Source: Palsa-506 sp963836355
GTDB lineage: Bacteria; Actinomycetota; Actinomycetes; Streptosporangiales; Streptosporangiaceae
NCBI GenBank assembly: GCA_963836355.1
Contig: CAWIJO010000010.1
Coordinates: 558,001-622,000, forward strand
DNA length: 64,000 nt
Direction of reading: 5' to 3'
A program made the translations under genes and the position numbers. Positions within the stretch are counted from its first letter, which is position 1; the number at the start of each line of letters is the position of its first letter. This document shows, in pieces, positions 9,812 to 18,650 of this stretch. Below the pieces are notes generated by a model. The model saw nothing but the letters and a program-made list of their open reading frames with translations, had not been told where the DNA came from and searched no databases.

Positions 9812-10125
9812 TGACCGCCGGCGCCGTCACCGGCTATCTGCTGTTCGTGCTCCTCAACGTCTTCGCCGGCGTCGCGCTCGGGGCGCTGCTGCAGAGCTCG
9901 TCGATCGCGATCGCCGCCGCCTTCGCCCTCCCCGCCGCGTTCGCCCTGCTCGGCGCCGCATCGAAGCTGGTCGCTGACTGGATCGACATGTCCACAACGT
10001 TCAACTGGGTGCTCAAGAACGAATGGGGAGGTCACGTGCCCCAGATCTCGGTCTCGGTCCTCTTCTGGGTGGCGGTCCCGCTGGCCGCCGGCGTCGTCCG
10101 GACCATGCGTCGCGACGTCGCGTAG
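9811..10125 (+). pseudogene. ABC-2 type transporter permease, C-terminal remnant
   Basis: The plus strand reads GYLLFVLLNVFAGVALGALL, SIAIAAAFALPAAFALLGAA, then FWVAVPLAAGVVRTMRRDVA before a stop. These are the last membrane helices and C-terminal cap of a multidrug/antibiotic ABC-2 permease. Its N-terminus is absent. It meets the truncated histidine kinase head-to-head at about 9811, although in many actinobacteria such kinases and permeases lie in one co-directional cluster. An inversion with deletion would explain the arrangement. Confidence 0.72.
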
Positions 10126-10299
10126 CTGGCTCGACCGGGGCCCGCCTGATGGAGATGTGTCGGCGGCCTGGGAGTCATGGCCGGGATCGTCAAGGGTTTG
10201 TCCTGTTCCCGCCCCCTCAAGGGCGCAGGTTGGGGTCATGGGGAACTGCCCAGCGAAACGAGGCGGGACGACAGCGGGCGCAGCCGGGGCATCGTGGCG

Positions 10300-10430
10300 G
10301 AGATGGTGTTCCCGACGGCAGCCGGCGGGTTGTCGCCCTACGGCGCCGGGATGGACGCCTCAAGCGTGTTCGAGGTCGGCTCGATCACCAAGACCTTCAC
10401 CGCCACCGTGCTCTCGGAGATTGGTCTATC
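10300..10430 (+). pseudogene. Beta-lactamase/serine-hydrolase family fragment
   Basis: A short stretch reads ASSVFEVGSITKTFTATVLS. It contains the SxxK active-site motif (SITK) in the context typical of class C beta-lactamase-like serine hydrolases (FEIGSVTKTFTA). Neither the YxN nor the HxG motif follows; the frame degenerates after about 10430. It is a remnant of some 40 residues. Confidence 0.6.
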
Positions 10431-11011
10431 GGTTGCGCGGCCGACAGAACCACTGCGACGTTCAGGATCCTGCACGGATCCTCGTCGCAGGCCAGATTAA
10501 CCGTTCGGTGCGCGGCACGACGGTCATCCTGCGCGCCGGTACCGGCGCGCAGATTAGGCGGATCAGGCGCAGTCGCTGCTTGTTCCGCAATCACAATCGG
10601 TGACTGGTCTGGCCGTCCCGGGCAGTTCCTCGCGGCCGCCAGCGGGCAGATTTCGATGACCGTAAACATTGCCGCGGAAGATCTGATATCCGTGCCTGGC
10701 GTCAGGCGCGGCAGTGCCGGTCAGGGCGGGCAACAAGTTCCAGACATCAGGCCCGAGAGACCGCAAACAGCGCACAACCAGGAACAGGTAGTCCCGACCT
10801 CATACAGAAACCTCTGGTCATTCAGGCCATGACATCAGCCGCCCCCACCAGCTCCGCAAGAGCCGATCCGCCACCTACTTCAAGCTGGCGGCGCTCGCTG
10901 TCGCGCTCGCGGCCCGTTCTGATATGCGCAGTGCAGGTCGAATGCCGGGCGTTCGGATCGGATGCGCGGTATCGAGGTGAAGTTATGCCCTGGCAGCGGG
11001 GGCTCGACTGC
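10431..11011. other. Gene-poor stretch
   Basis: No convincing coding frame on either strand and no clear repeat. Short frames lack ribosome sites and family motifs. I see nothing assignable apart from presumed decayed sequence. Confidence 0.5.
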
Positions 11012-11371
11012 TCAGCTGTGTTCGCGGCTGTTGCGCGCCTTGTCGGCGACGGTGCTGGCGGCGCTCTTCGCAGCCTCGGAAGCAGAGTCCGCCGCGGTGG
11101 CAGCCGCTTGCCGAAGCTTCTGCGCAGCGTCGCTGGCAGCGACATTCTGCGCCGCCTCGCGCAGCTTGCCGGGCAGGTCGGCCTGGCGGGCACGGTCAGC
11201 GCCAGCCGCCGCTTTCGACGCGAGAGCATCGGCAACCTGCGGGCCGTGTTCGCGAGCCAGTTCGGCAGCAGCGGCGGCGCGCTCCTTAACCTGGTCAAGC
11301 AGCTCAAGCAGCAGCCCGACTGCCGCCCCGGTGAGCCCGCCGATTATGAGGCCTTTCCACACATTGCGCAT
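11012..11371 (-). CDS. Small Ala-rich YtxH-like membrane-anchored protein
   Basis: 119 residues starting MRNVWKGLIIGGLTGAAVGL, a basic N-terminus followed by a Gly/Ala-rich transmembrane helix. The rest is Ala/Lys/Glu-rich amphipathic helix (KERAAAAAELAREHG, AADSASEAAKSAAS). This layout resembles YtxH-type general-stress proteins. AGAAGGGG lies a suitable distance before the ATG. It may be co-regulated with the SAP-domain protein at 11623, but a strong hairpin lies between them. The biochemical role is unknown. Confidence 0.7.
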   Translation of the reverse strand: MRNVWKGLIIGGLTGAAVGLLLELLDQVKERAAAAAELAREHGPQVADALASKAAAGADRARQADLPGKLREAAQNVAASDAAQKLRQAAATAADSASEAAKSAASTVADKARNSREHS

Positions 11372-11558
11372 CTGGCGCCCCTTCTAGCTGGCGGTTTGCC
11401 CTGCCTGCTGGATCTGCACCCATCGCAGTTCCCACGGCGGTCCCTTGGACTGTAGGTAGGCCGCCCAGAAACTGGATACCACGACGGGAACCTGTCCTGG
11501 GATGCGGGGTCTATGAAGGGCCTCACCGCCCGTCGATCATGAGACGCACAGAGCGCAC

Positions 11559-11598
11559 GCCGGTGTCGGGAGCTGCAGTTGCTGCTCCCGACACCGGC
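11559..11598 (-). terminator. Perfect 15-bp hairpin downstream of the SAP-domain gene
   Basis: GCCGGTGTCGGGAGC and its exact reverse complement are separated by ten bases. It begins 25 bases past the stop of the gene at 11623-12219. No T-run follows, which is common for actinobacterial terminators. Confidence 0.7.
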
Positions 11599-11622
11599 GT
11601 TCTTGGTGTGGCGGGCGGGCTT

Positions 11623-12219
11623 CTACTTGGTGTCCGCCTCGACCAGGCGCTCGATGAGGTCGTCGACGTTGCCCGACTTGGGCAGCTCACGCTCGGCCAG
11701 CAGGTCGCCCAGCTCGGCCTTGGTCAGGCCCTCGTAACGCTGACGGGCCTTGTCATGAGCCTGCCTGGCCTGCTCCCGCTCGACCTTGCGGGCCTCGCGT
11801 GCCAGCTCCTTCTCGGCCTGCTCGGCCTTTTCGGCCTGCCTGACCTGTTCCCGCGCGGCCTGGCTGGCCTGCTCGTGCGCGGCCTGCTCCGCCCTGTCCG
11901 CCTTCTCACGCACGGCGTCACCGGCCGACTCGGCCCGCTCACGCATCGCGTCACCGGCCGACTCGGCCCGCTCACGGACCGCACCGGACAGCGTGCCCAC
12001 CGCTCCGGCCCATTTGACGGTGAGGTGACGGTTGATGTCTACCGTCCGCTGCACGAGATCGAAGTAGCGTTCCACCGCCGGGACCAGGTCGACCTGCGGC
12101 AGCCCGGGAAGCCAGTCAGTCAAGGTCCGCGCGCCCTGGGTCCAGAAGTCGGCGGTCTCGTCCACCGCGTTGCGCGCCTGGCTCGTCGCAGCGCTGTACT
12201 GCTTCGTCATGCTGGTCAT
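11623..12219 (-). CDS. Phasin-like coiled-coil protein with C-terminal SAP-like motif
   Basis: 198 residues from ATG 12219 (a GTG at 12237 is in frame, but GAGAGAG fits the ATG better). The N-terminal half (NAVDETADFWTQGARTLTDW, DLVPAVERYFDLVQRTVDIN) looks like phasin-type helices. The middle is an Ala/Glu/Arg-rich coiled coil with the near repeat RERAESAGDAM/V. The end, YEGLTKAELGDLLAERELP then GNVDDLIERLVEAD, fits the SAP or Rho-N helix-extended-loop-helix fold that binds nucleic acid. A granule- or DNA-associated structural role is plausible but inferred. Confidence 0.75.
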   Translation of the reverse strand: MTSMTKQYSAATSQARNAVDETADFWTQGARTLTDWLPGLPQVDLVPAVERYFDLVQRTVDINRHLTVKWAGAVGTLSGAVRERAESAGDAMRERAESAGDAVREKADRAEQAAHEQASQAAREQVRQAEKAEQAEKELAREARKVEREQARQAHDKARQRYEGLTKAELGDLLAERELPKSGNVDDLIERLVEADTK

Positions 12220-12239
12220 GTGTGCACTCTCTCTCACTC

Positions 12240-12577
12240 TGGTTCGAATTTGCTCACTATATCAAGCAATCGCGTACTAAAGTCAGCGCTGGCTGTCTCT
12301 GGCGTCCTGTGCCAGCCGATGCCGGCGGCGGTCAAATCACCGGAGTACCGCAGGATCCCGCCGCAGGCGGAACACGTCGCGCAGCGTCCCAGCAATTCCG
12401 GCATCCGTCGGCGCCAGCTAGATCAGCGCAGGTGTTTCCGTCTGGCAGGCGGACTCCCGGCCGTAGCTGACCTCTGGGCTGAGCCGCGGCTGCACCGTTT
12501 CATCCGCCGCAGGCGCGGCCAGCTTCACAGTGGTTATAGCGCCATTTGCCGCTCAGTTAGTTCGTGAAACACGTCAC
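12240..12577. other. Gene-poor stretch
   Basis: No supported gene. It includes the likely promoter region of the SAP-domain gene at its left edge (AT-richer ATTTGCTCACTATATCAAG, 12247-12265). The remainder shows no motif I recognise. Confidence 0.45.
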
Positions 12578-12703
12578 ATGCAGGAACGAGAGCACCTCGA
12601 CGACGCCGTCCCCGCAGCCGACTTCACCCGTACCGACCTCGGCGACCTGCTCCGCCGTATCGACGCCCACGCCAAGGCCCGGCCCCACGCCCTGGCCGCC
12701 TGA
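12578..12703 (+). CDS. Possible 41-residue ORF
   Basis: ATG to TGA reading QEREHLDDAVPAADFTRTDL then LLRRIDAHAKARPHAL. Codon third positions are nearly all G or C and the composition looks protein-like. No good ribosome site is visible, and the frame could be the tail of a longer lost gene. Function unknown. Confidence 0.35.
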   Translation: MQEREHLDDAVPAADFTRTDLGDLLRRIDAHAKARPHALAA

Positions 12704-12806
12704 CCTCCACCCACGACGAACTAACGGGCGAGACCACTAAGCACGATCCCACGATGGCTGCGGCCTCGACGGCCATTCCCCGGCAAAGCACGCTGCACGT
12801 GTCCAG

Positions 12807-12847
12807 GGCGGCGGACGAACTGGCCTGTAGGCTGGGTTCTGTCACCC
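12807..12847 (-). ncRNA. rnpB (fragment): RNase P RNA 3'-end fragment 1 (about 40 nt)
   Basis: On the minus strand it reads GTGACAGAACCCAGCCTACAGGCCAGTTCGTCCGCCGCC, the conserved 3' terminal region of bacterial RNase P RNA (ACAGAACCCGGCNTACAGGCC). It differs from the four larger fragments (GTCC versus GCCC near the tail, GTGAC versus GTGCAC), so it is a different rnpB allele. Everything upstream of this end is missing. Confidence 0.8.
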
Positions 12848-12978
12848 CGGGTTCCTGACCTGCAGCTACTCCCCGGCGCCCCTGCTGCCTGCGCGAACGC
12901 TACCGGGCGCTACTGTGCCGTTCTGAGCGTTACGGGTGCGCCAGATGTGCGCCCGGCCCCGTCAGGCCGCTACCGCTA

Positions 12979-13150
12979 CCCGCGCTCAGTGACGTAGGTC
13001 CCCCAGCCGGGCACGACCTCCGCCCGGCCCTCGTCGACGAGCACCCGCAGCGCCTTCGCTGCCCGTCCGCGCGCGTACTCCTGCACCAGTCCCGCGATCG
13101 ACGCCAGTCGCTGCCGCGGCGCCAGCTCGCCCGACTCGATGCGCCGCGGA
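12979..13150 (-). pseudogene. GntR-family winged-helix fragment
   Basis: Reads RIESGELAPRQRLASIAGLV then RAAKALRVLVDEGRAEVVPG and GTYVTERG, matching the GntR DNA-binding domain from its first helix to the wing. Two or three residues are missing before the recognition helix (YARGR where YGIARGT is usual), and the first helix and effector domain are gone. Confidence 0.7.
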
Positions 13151-13208
13151 CCCTGCCGGCGCGTGAACGCCAAACCGGGCCCTTGTTCCGCCCCATGGAG
13201 GCGAACCC

Positions 13209-13508
13209 ATGAATAGCATCCCAGACGATCACCAGCCACCCCATGACCCGGCCAGCCAGCAGCCGACAACATCACGCTGGCCGGCTTACGAGAAGTACGG
13301 CAGCGACTGGACGATCTTGATTCATGCCGCGGCGCCGCTGCCTGGCACCGTGGCCGCCACGCGCGGACGGCACTGGCGCGGCCCAGGGAACCCCCACCGT
13401 AGGGCGACCGTTCCCCGCAGTCGGCAGTCGCATCCCTGGGCCACGCAGCGGGGCGGCTACCCACACGGCGACAGATTAATCACCTGCACCTGCCCCGGCC
13501 TGCGCTGA
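13209..13508 (+). CDS. Hypothetical protein, 99 residues
   Basis: A good GGAGG site sits eight bases before ATG 13209. The first half (PAYEKYGSDWTILIHAAAP) looks like normal protein. The second half overlaps the first of two large imperfect hairpins and is Arg/His/Pro-rich, suggesting a lost stop or frameshift. It is not a family I recognise. Confidence 0.4.
   Translation: MNSIPDDHQPPHDPASQQPTTSRWPAYEKYGSDWTILIHAAAPLPGTVAATRGRHWRGPGNPHRRATVPRSRQSHPWATQRGGYPHGDRLITCTCPGLR
13380..13442. repeat. Large hairpin repeat, copy A
   Basis: GGCCCAGGGA at 13380-13389 pairs with TCCCTGGGCC at 13433-13442 around a loop of about 43 bases. A related structure lies at 13669-13737, and the two loops share several blocks (CCCAGGGAACCCCC-type start, GTCGCATCCCTGGGCC-type end). 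Confidence 0.6.
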
Positions 13509-13668
13509 CGATTCAGGCTGTGCACGGCGGGTACACCCACGGCCGGCGGGGAGCGACGGCCCCCGTATCGCTTCCCCGCCGTCACGAGCCCCGCCCGCGC
13601 TCACGTCCCCCCGCGGATCGCGTGGCGGGGCTCTCTGTGCCGCCGGCAGGCACAGCGAGAAGACTGAA

Positions 13669-13737
13669 CGCGGCCCAGGGAGCCCCCGAACGGCCAGCGG
13701 GGCCGCTCGGAATCAGCGATCGCCACCCTGGGCCGCG
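13669..13737. repeat. Large hairpin repeat, copy B
   Basis: CGCGGCCCAGGG at 13669-13680 pairs perfectly with CCCTGGGCCGCG at 13726-13737. It is the diverged second copy of the hairpin at 13380-13442. The pattern suggests a repeated structured RNA or palindromic element. Confidence 0.6.
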
Positions 13738-14072
13738 CAGCCAGCGGAATCAATACCCCGCCAGACGGCGGGTTATGCAAGTTTCGCTGCGATTTGCGCC
13801 TTCTGACCAGGTAAACCGGGGGCCGGCCCGTCATCCCATGCCGTGCGAATATGCGGCGGCTGATACCACACGCTCGTGCATCCCCGCTCGGCGCACCGGA
13901 CCGCAGGTGCCCGTCGCCGACCGCGCATCCGCACGACGTCCAGGACACGATGACCAGTCCCGGCCCCACGGATGCCCGCGGGGCGCGCTTTATGCGACGT
14001 TCGCTCCCCCGGATGTGCGCCCAGTGTGCGCAAACGGCCGATCATGAACGTTGCCGCGCAGGTCAGCGGTGG
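13738..14072. other. Gene-poor stretch before rnpB fragment 2
   Basis: No supported reading frame. A small hairpin CCCGCC-AGA-CGGCGGG occurs near 13755-13771. No other recognisable feature. Confidence 0.45.
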
Positions 14073-14192
14073 GGCGGCGGGCGAGCTGGCCTGTAGGCCG
14101 GGTTCTGTGCACCCGCTCGCGCGGGTCGGCGGCCATCCATCTGGGACTGCCATTGCTGGCAGCCTCGTGCGGTCTACCCGCGAGCTCGGCGG
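14073..14192 (-). ncRNA. rnpB (fragment): RNase P RNA 3'-end fragment 2 (about 120 nt)
   Basis: The minus strand carries GGTAGACCGCACGAGGCTGC, then AGATGGATGGCCGCC, ACAGAACCCGGCCTACAGG and the GCCCGCCGCC tail of type-A RNase P RNA. The left end is the mature 3' end of the gene. Similarity stops abruptly on the right, after CCCGCGAGCTCGG. It lacks the entire 5' half and cannot make a catalytic RNA. Confidence 0.88.
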
Positions 14193-14640
14193 CGGTGCTC
14201 CGTCCCAGATCCGGCGCGTCCGGGTAAAGACGACCTGCACAGGCTGCTCGCGGCCATGGCACGCGCAGAGTGCGGCGCGTTCGATCTGGCCTACGAGCAG
14301 CTATCCGGCCGATCTACGCCGTGGGATCCTGGTGTTTGCGTCACTACTCACCGTCCAGTAATGCCGGGCGGGATCACCCCGGCTGTCCTGGACAACCGGC
14401 CGGTCAGGGTCGTCCTCACCTGCGGCATTTACACCACGCTCGGCTGCCAGATACCCGTAAATAAGCGTCGCCCCGGGCGCTGGCACTTCGGTCTGGTCAA
14501 GCCCGCCGGCCTGCCGACGCCGGGCATCGAGACGCCCCGGGTTATGGTGGGCGATCTTCAGCACGAGCCTGCGGATCGCCGGGACAGGCACCCGGCCCGG
14601 CAGCTCTGCCTCCTCAGCCGGCGTTTGGCGGCCACAGATG
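14193..14640. other. Gene-poor stretch after rnpB fragment 2
   Basis: Several open frames exist on both strands, but none has family motifs or convincing codon usage. I see nothing else in it. Confidence 0.4.
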
Positions 14641-15036
14641 CCGGCCGTCAGACGGTGCGTGATCGTTTCTTCAGCTTGGGCGCTGAGCGTTCCTGGAGCT
14701 GGATCTCGCGTTCGGCGCCGGGGGTTCCCTGCGTCTCCACCAGCCGCACGTTCGGCGCGATCCGCGAGCGGGATACCCGGCAGCTCGGGCCCCAACCATG
14801 CCCAGGGCGTGGGCGTGGAGGTCGGGGAGACCGAGGCAGCGATCGACCTGGACATCGTCGTGGAATACGGCGTCAGCATCGCCGACCTCGGCAAGAGCAT
14901 CCAGCGTAACGTCAAGCAGGCGGTGGAGCGGATGACCGGCCTGGAGGTGGTCGAGGTGAACATCAACATCGACGACCTTTACCTGCCGGGCAGCGACGAT
15001 GCGGCGGAGCCGGACGCGTCCTCGCGCGTATCATGA
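14641..15036 (+). pseudogene. Asp23/Gls24-family envelope stress protein, N-terminally broken
   Basis: The C-terminal two thirds read GVGVEVGETEAAIDLDIVVE, YGVSIADLGKSIQRNVKQAV and ERMTGLEVVEVNINIDDLYL, diagnostic of Asp23/Gls24 (DUF322). Just upstream the expected AIRERIPGSSGPN is split between two frames (AIRERD versus IPGSSGPN) near 14770, and the first third is not recognisable. These small proteins associate with the membrane and respond to envelope stress. The stop overlaps the ATG of the next broken gene (ATGA), so this was an operon. Confidence 0.75.
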
Positions 15037-15530
15037 CCGCTCCGGCGTCACCGGCGGGAACGCCCGGGACTGCGGCCGCGGTGGACGGCGTCGACCTTGA
15101 CGCCGTCCACCGCGGCGGTCCGCGGCTGCGAGGCCGTCGATGACCTGTGCTCCGGGCCCTGGGGCGGGGTGGTCTCCTACCGCCCGGGACGGCAGGTACC
15201 CGGGTTGCGGGTCGCCTCCGATCATCTGCTGGTGTCCGTCCGCAACCGGTGGGATGTGCCGGCAGCGGACCTGGCGCTGACCGAGGCAGTCACAGCGGAA
15301 ATCGAAAGCTGCCACGGCGTCGACTCCGCCCGAACCCGACTCATCGGTGACCCTCGGATCCTGAACTCGTCGCCACGGTGACACTGGAGGACACCGCTGA
15401 CCTCGCCACGCTTCGTCAGCGCATCGAGGACTGCGCCCTCACCCACGCCCGCACCTCGATCGGCAACCCCGCGCTTCCCGTCCAGCTCGACATGACCGTC
15501 ACCTCCAGATGCGCCACGAGAGTCGCATAA
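15033..15530 (+). pseudogene. Frameshifted companion of the Gls24 gene
   Basis: It starts at ATG 15033 (TAPASPAGTPGTAAAVDGVD). After a hairpin the meaningful reading moves to another frame: AVRGCEAVDDLCSGPWGGVV, SYRPGRQVPGLRVASDHLLV, VSVRNRWDVPAADLAL. A third frame continues with VTLEDTADLATLRQRIEDCA and DMTVTS to the TAA at 15528-15530. The first part resembles the short second protein often found after actinobacterial Gls24 genes. At least two indels have broken it. Confidence 0.5.
15076..15115. repeat. 17-bp perfect hairpin inside a coding start
   Basis: CCGCGGTGGACGGCGTC and its exact reverse complement flank a six-base loop (GACCTT). The arms encode part of the broken Gls24 companion. 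The frame changes immediately after the right arm, so a hairpin-templated mutation may have caused the break. Confidence 0.75.
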
Positions 15531-15844
15531 ACCCCGGCCCGCGGCCCGCAGCCATCACCGCGAAGCAGCAGGCATACGACCAATGGCGCTGGCAAACGCC
15601 GATTGCCGTCATCGGCTGCCTGTTGCACGGGCGGCAAGAGTCACCACAAGCCGCGCCTCTATACCGGCCGGCAGGGCAGCACGCTGACAGCGCGGCAAAG
15701 TGTCATAGGATGGGACGGAGCGTTCTTCCTGGTCAGCTGGCTCCAAGTCAATCCCGGGTTTCGGTCTGAGCCAGCCGGGCCAGCGGGTCTGTCCGGCTCG
15801 GAGGCCAGATTCCGAACCGAAATGCGGTCCGCGCCGTCTGCAGA
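15531..15844. other. Gene-poor stretch
   Basis: No reading frame with recognisable content. Nothing else seen. Confidence 0.4.
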
Positions 15845-16140
15845 ATGATCGCCTGTCAGCAAAGAGCACACGACTGCAAGCCGAGGGCTCCGCCAGCCGC
15901 GGCGCTGGCCGTGACGAGTGCCGCCCTAGCCGGCTGCGGCAGTAGCCCGGTCACGATCCACGGACCGCTTCGAAGTCGGTGATTTCGCCAGCGGCACCTG
16001 TTGCACCTTCACCACCGACAGCGGCTATCCCGGCATCTCTCCGGGCGCCCGGGTCGTAGTCACCGCGCCTGGCGGGACCGATCCCGGCTCAGTCGCGTTC
16101 GCCAGCCCGCAGCCAGTTACGGATGCCTGCTGGCCGCCGA
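15845..16140 (+). pseudogene. Lipoprotein remnant with intact lipobox
   Basis: From ATG 15845 the frame encodes APPAAALAVTSAALAGCGSS, a signal peptide ending in a good lipobox (LAGC). It stops near 15975 while another frame carries on with DFASGTCCTFTTDSGYPGIS, GARVVVTAPGGTDPGSVAFA and QPVTDACW, the look of a small secreted domain. A one-base indel near 15975-15985 separates them. The family is not recognised. Confidence 0.5.
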
Positions 16141-16436
16141 CGCGTCTGCGAGGAGGCCAGCAAATAACAAGAGCGGGGTCGCGTGAGGCTCGTCCGCCAA
16201 GTGACGAGTGCGGCGATCCGAGGAAGGTTGCGACGGATTGTGTAATTCGGTGTCTAACAGGGTGGTGCGGACTGCCACCGGAGACGTGGAGCGAGCCGGC
16301 CTGCGAAGAGCAGATCGAGGAACCAGATGTCGACGGCAACGGCGATCCGCGTTGCAGGCTGAAGGCCAGGAATGCATTCGCGGAAGTGAGGCGCTCCCAG
16401 GCATCTCACCTCCCCAGAGCCAGGAAAGGAAAGCTC

Positions 16437-16631
16437 GTGAACATCAGCAAAGACCAGATCGTGCAGCTGCTGGAGAGCCGGGGCGACCACGACAAGGCTC
16501 AGCAGGCCGGCCAGCAGCTCCCGGACGAGGTAAACACCGATAACGGCCAGCACGCAGATCTGCTGTCAAAGCTCGGCCTTGACACCGGCAGTCTGGGTGA
16601 CCAGCTCGGCGGGCTCGGGAAAATTCTCTAA
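16437..16631 (+). CDS. Small conserved actinobacterial protein, 64 residues
   Basis: GTG start with AGGAAAGGAAAG just upstream. Sequence pattern NISKDQIVQLLESRGDHDKA, QQAGQQLPDEVN, then a Gly/Leu tail. The ISKDQIxxLLxSRGDHDKA start is one I have seen in small uncharacterised actinobacterial proteins. The acidic, helical composition suggests a small cytoplasmic protein. It is intact although its neighbours are broken. Function unknown. Confidence 0.65.
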   Translation: MNISKDQIVQLLESRGDHDKAQQAGQQLPDEVNTDNGQHADLLSKLGLDTGSLGDQLGGLGKIL

Positions 16632-16899
16632 CCTGCTGGGCGCGAGCGGCTTCGGGAGCTGGCGGGATGGGTTTCGTTGGCTGCCGGCAATGTGCACCCG
16701 TCCAGCGCTGTTCGAGCGGACTGTCCGCCAGCGCCGCATCCCTTGAATCCAGCTAACATACCCGGCTGGGCGGCCAACCTGGCTACGGGCAACGCCAGCT
16801 GATGCGCAGCTCAATGCCCGGTAAGAAGTCCGCAAATCAGCGCCGGGCGGCCTTGGGCAGGCCTCCAGGCGCGACGAAGAAGGGACGCTGAACATGTGG

Positions 16900-17091
16900 G
16901 TTTCTATCTGCCCGGCTGCGGATCTGGCTGCTGCTGGCCATCGCACTGCCGCTGGCCGGCTGCTTGTCCATCGCCTGGCCGTCGCCGCTGAAGGCCACGA
17001 CCCATTCGCCCGTTCGGCGAAACTGCTGCACTGGGCCGACTCGGCAGTGACCGTGGTGTCCGGGCGCGCCTCGCGCAGGGCCAGACGCTGA
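16900..17091 (+). pseudogene. Possible small membrane protein remnant
   Basis: One frame reads LRIWLLLAIALPLAG, a hydrophobic helix with basic start, and a second frame continues AKLLHWADSAVTVVSGRASR to a stop. This fits a short membrane-anchored protein with a basic tail, broken by one frameshift. Weak evidence. Confidence 0.3.
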
Positions 17092-17141
17092 GACCGGCGG
17101 GAAACCAACTGGCCGAATCGGCGCGTGCGAGACTTGACCCC

Positions 17142-18650
17142 ATGTCAGCTCCGTTGCGTTGCCTGGTCACCGGGGCATCTGGGTACATCGGCGGGCGGTT
17201 GGTCCCGGAGCTGCTCGCCGCCGGTTACATAGTGCGGTGCATGGCACGCGACCCGGGGAAGCTCGGTGACCGGCCCTGGTCCGCTGACGTCGAGGTCGCG
17301 GTAGCCGACGCGCTGGACGGGGCTGCGGTGCGGCGGGCTGTCGAGGGCATCGACGTGGCCTATTACCTCATCCATTCCCTGGGCGTCGGCGCGTCGTTCG
17401 AGCAGCGGGACCGTGACGCGGCGGGAATTTTCGCGGCTGCTGCCAGGTCTGCCGGGGTCAAGCGCATCGTCTACCTGGGCGGCATCGTTACCGGTCCTGC
17501 CGCGGGCCTGTCACCGCACCTGCGCTCACGCGCGGAGGTCGGGGCCGTACTGCTGGGCGGCGGCGTGCCGACGGCGGCGCTGCAGGCCGCCGTGATCATC
17601 GGCAGCGGGTCAGCGTCGTTCGAGATGCTCCGGTATCTCACCGAGCGGCTGCCGGCGATGATCACCCCGAAATGGGTGGAAACCCGCATCCAGCCCATCG
17701 CCGTCCATGATGTCCTGCGCTATCTCGTCGGCTGCGCGGTACTGCCCGCCGACGTCAGCCGCCGCTTCGACATCGGCGGCCCGGACGTCCTCACCTACGC
17801 GGAGATGATGCGCCGGTACTCCGACGTAGCCGGGCTGCGGCCGCGGGTTGTGTTTCCCGTGCCGCTGCTCACGCCGCGGCTCTCGTCGCTGTGGGTCGGG
17901 CTGGTGACGCCGGTGCCGGCCGGCCTGGCCATGCCGCTGGTCGAATCGCTGCGGAACGAGGTCGTCTGCTCGGAGCATGACATCGCCGTGTATGTCCCGG
18001 ACCCGCCCGGGGGCCTGCTGCCCGTCGACCGTGCCATCGCGCTGGCCCTGCGGCACACCCGGGAGGGCGAAGTGTCCACCCGCTGGTCATCTGCCGCTAC
18101 GCCCGGCGCTCCCAGCGACCCGCTGCCGAGCGACCCGTCGTGGGCCGGCGGCTCGCTTTACGTGGACGCGCGCATCGGCGTCGTCCGCGCTTCGCCCGCG
18201 GCACTATGGCGGGTCATCGAGGGCATCGGCGGTGAGACCGGCTGGTATTCGTTCCCGGCCGCATGGGCCGTACGCGGGCTGCTCGACCGGTTCGGCGGCG
18301 GCGTCGGGCTGCGCCGCGGACGGCGTGATCCGCGGCACCTGCTCGTCGGCGACGCGCTGGATTTCTGGCGGGTCGAGGCCATCACGCCAGGATCGCTGCT
18401 GCGGCTGCGCGCCGAGATGAAGCTACCCGGCCTGGCCTGGCTCGAACTGGCTGTCGGCCGCGACCATGACGGCATGACCACCTACAGCCAGCGGGCCATC
18501 TTCCAGCCCCGCGGGCTCGCCGGACACGCGTACTGGCGGTCCATATCGCCGTTCCACGGCGTCGTATTCGGCGGGATGCTCCGCAACATCACCGCAGCCG
18601 CCGAGCGGGCCGGCCGCTCGCCGGAAAAGCCTGCGCCAGCCCGACACTGA
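17142..18650 (+). CDS. SDR-family NAD(P)-binding protein with DUF2867 domain
   Basis: 502 residues. The N-terminal Rossmann domain starts CLVTGASGYIGGRLVPELLA (TGxxGxxG dinucleotide motif), followed by AYYLIHSLGVGASFEQRDRD and KRIVYLGGIV. This is an atypical/extended SDR related to NmrA-like proteins. From about residue 340 a second domain (ALWRVIEGIGGETGWYSFPA, DALDFWRVEAITPGSLLRLR, FQPRGLAGHAYW) matches DUF2867. The fusion is a known family architecture, with a substrate that is not established. The gene is intact and complete in length. An ATG with only weak upstream purines is the best start. Confidence 0.92.
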   Translation: MSAPLRCLVTGASGYIGGRLVPELLAAGYIVRCMARDPGKLGDRPWSADVEVAVADALDGAAVRRAVEGIDVAYYLIHSLGVGASFEQRDRDAAGIFAAAARSAGVKRIVYLGGIVTGPAAGLSPHLRSRAEVGAVLLGGGVPTAALQAAVIIGSGSASFEMLRYLTERLPAMITPKWVETRIQPIAVHDVLRYLVGCAVLPADVSRRFDIGGPDVLTYAEMMRRYSDVAGLRPRVVFPVPLLTPRLSSLWVGLVTPVPAGLAMPLVESLRNEVVCSEHDIAVYVPDPPGGLLPVDRAIALALRHTREGEVSTRWSSAATPGAPSDPLPSDPSWAGGSLYVDARIGVVRASPAALWRVIEGIGGETGWYSFPAAWAVRGLLDRFGGGVGLRRGRRDPRHLLVGDALDFWRVEAITPGSLLRLRAEMKLPGLAWLELAVGRDHDGMTTYSQRAIFQPRGLAGHAYWRSISPFHGVVFGGMLRNITAAAERAGRSPEKPAPARH

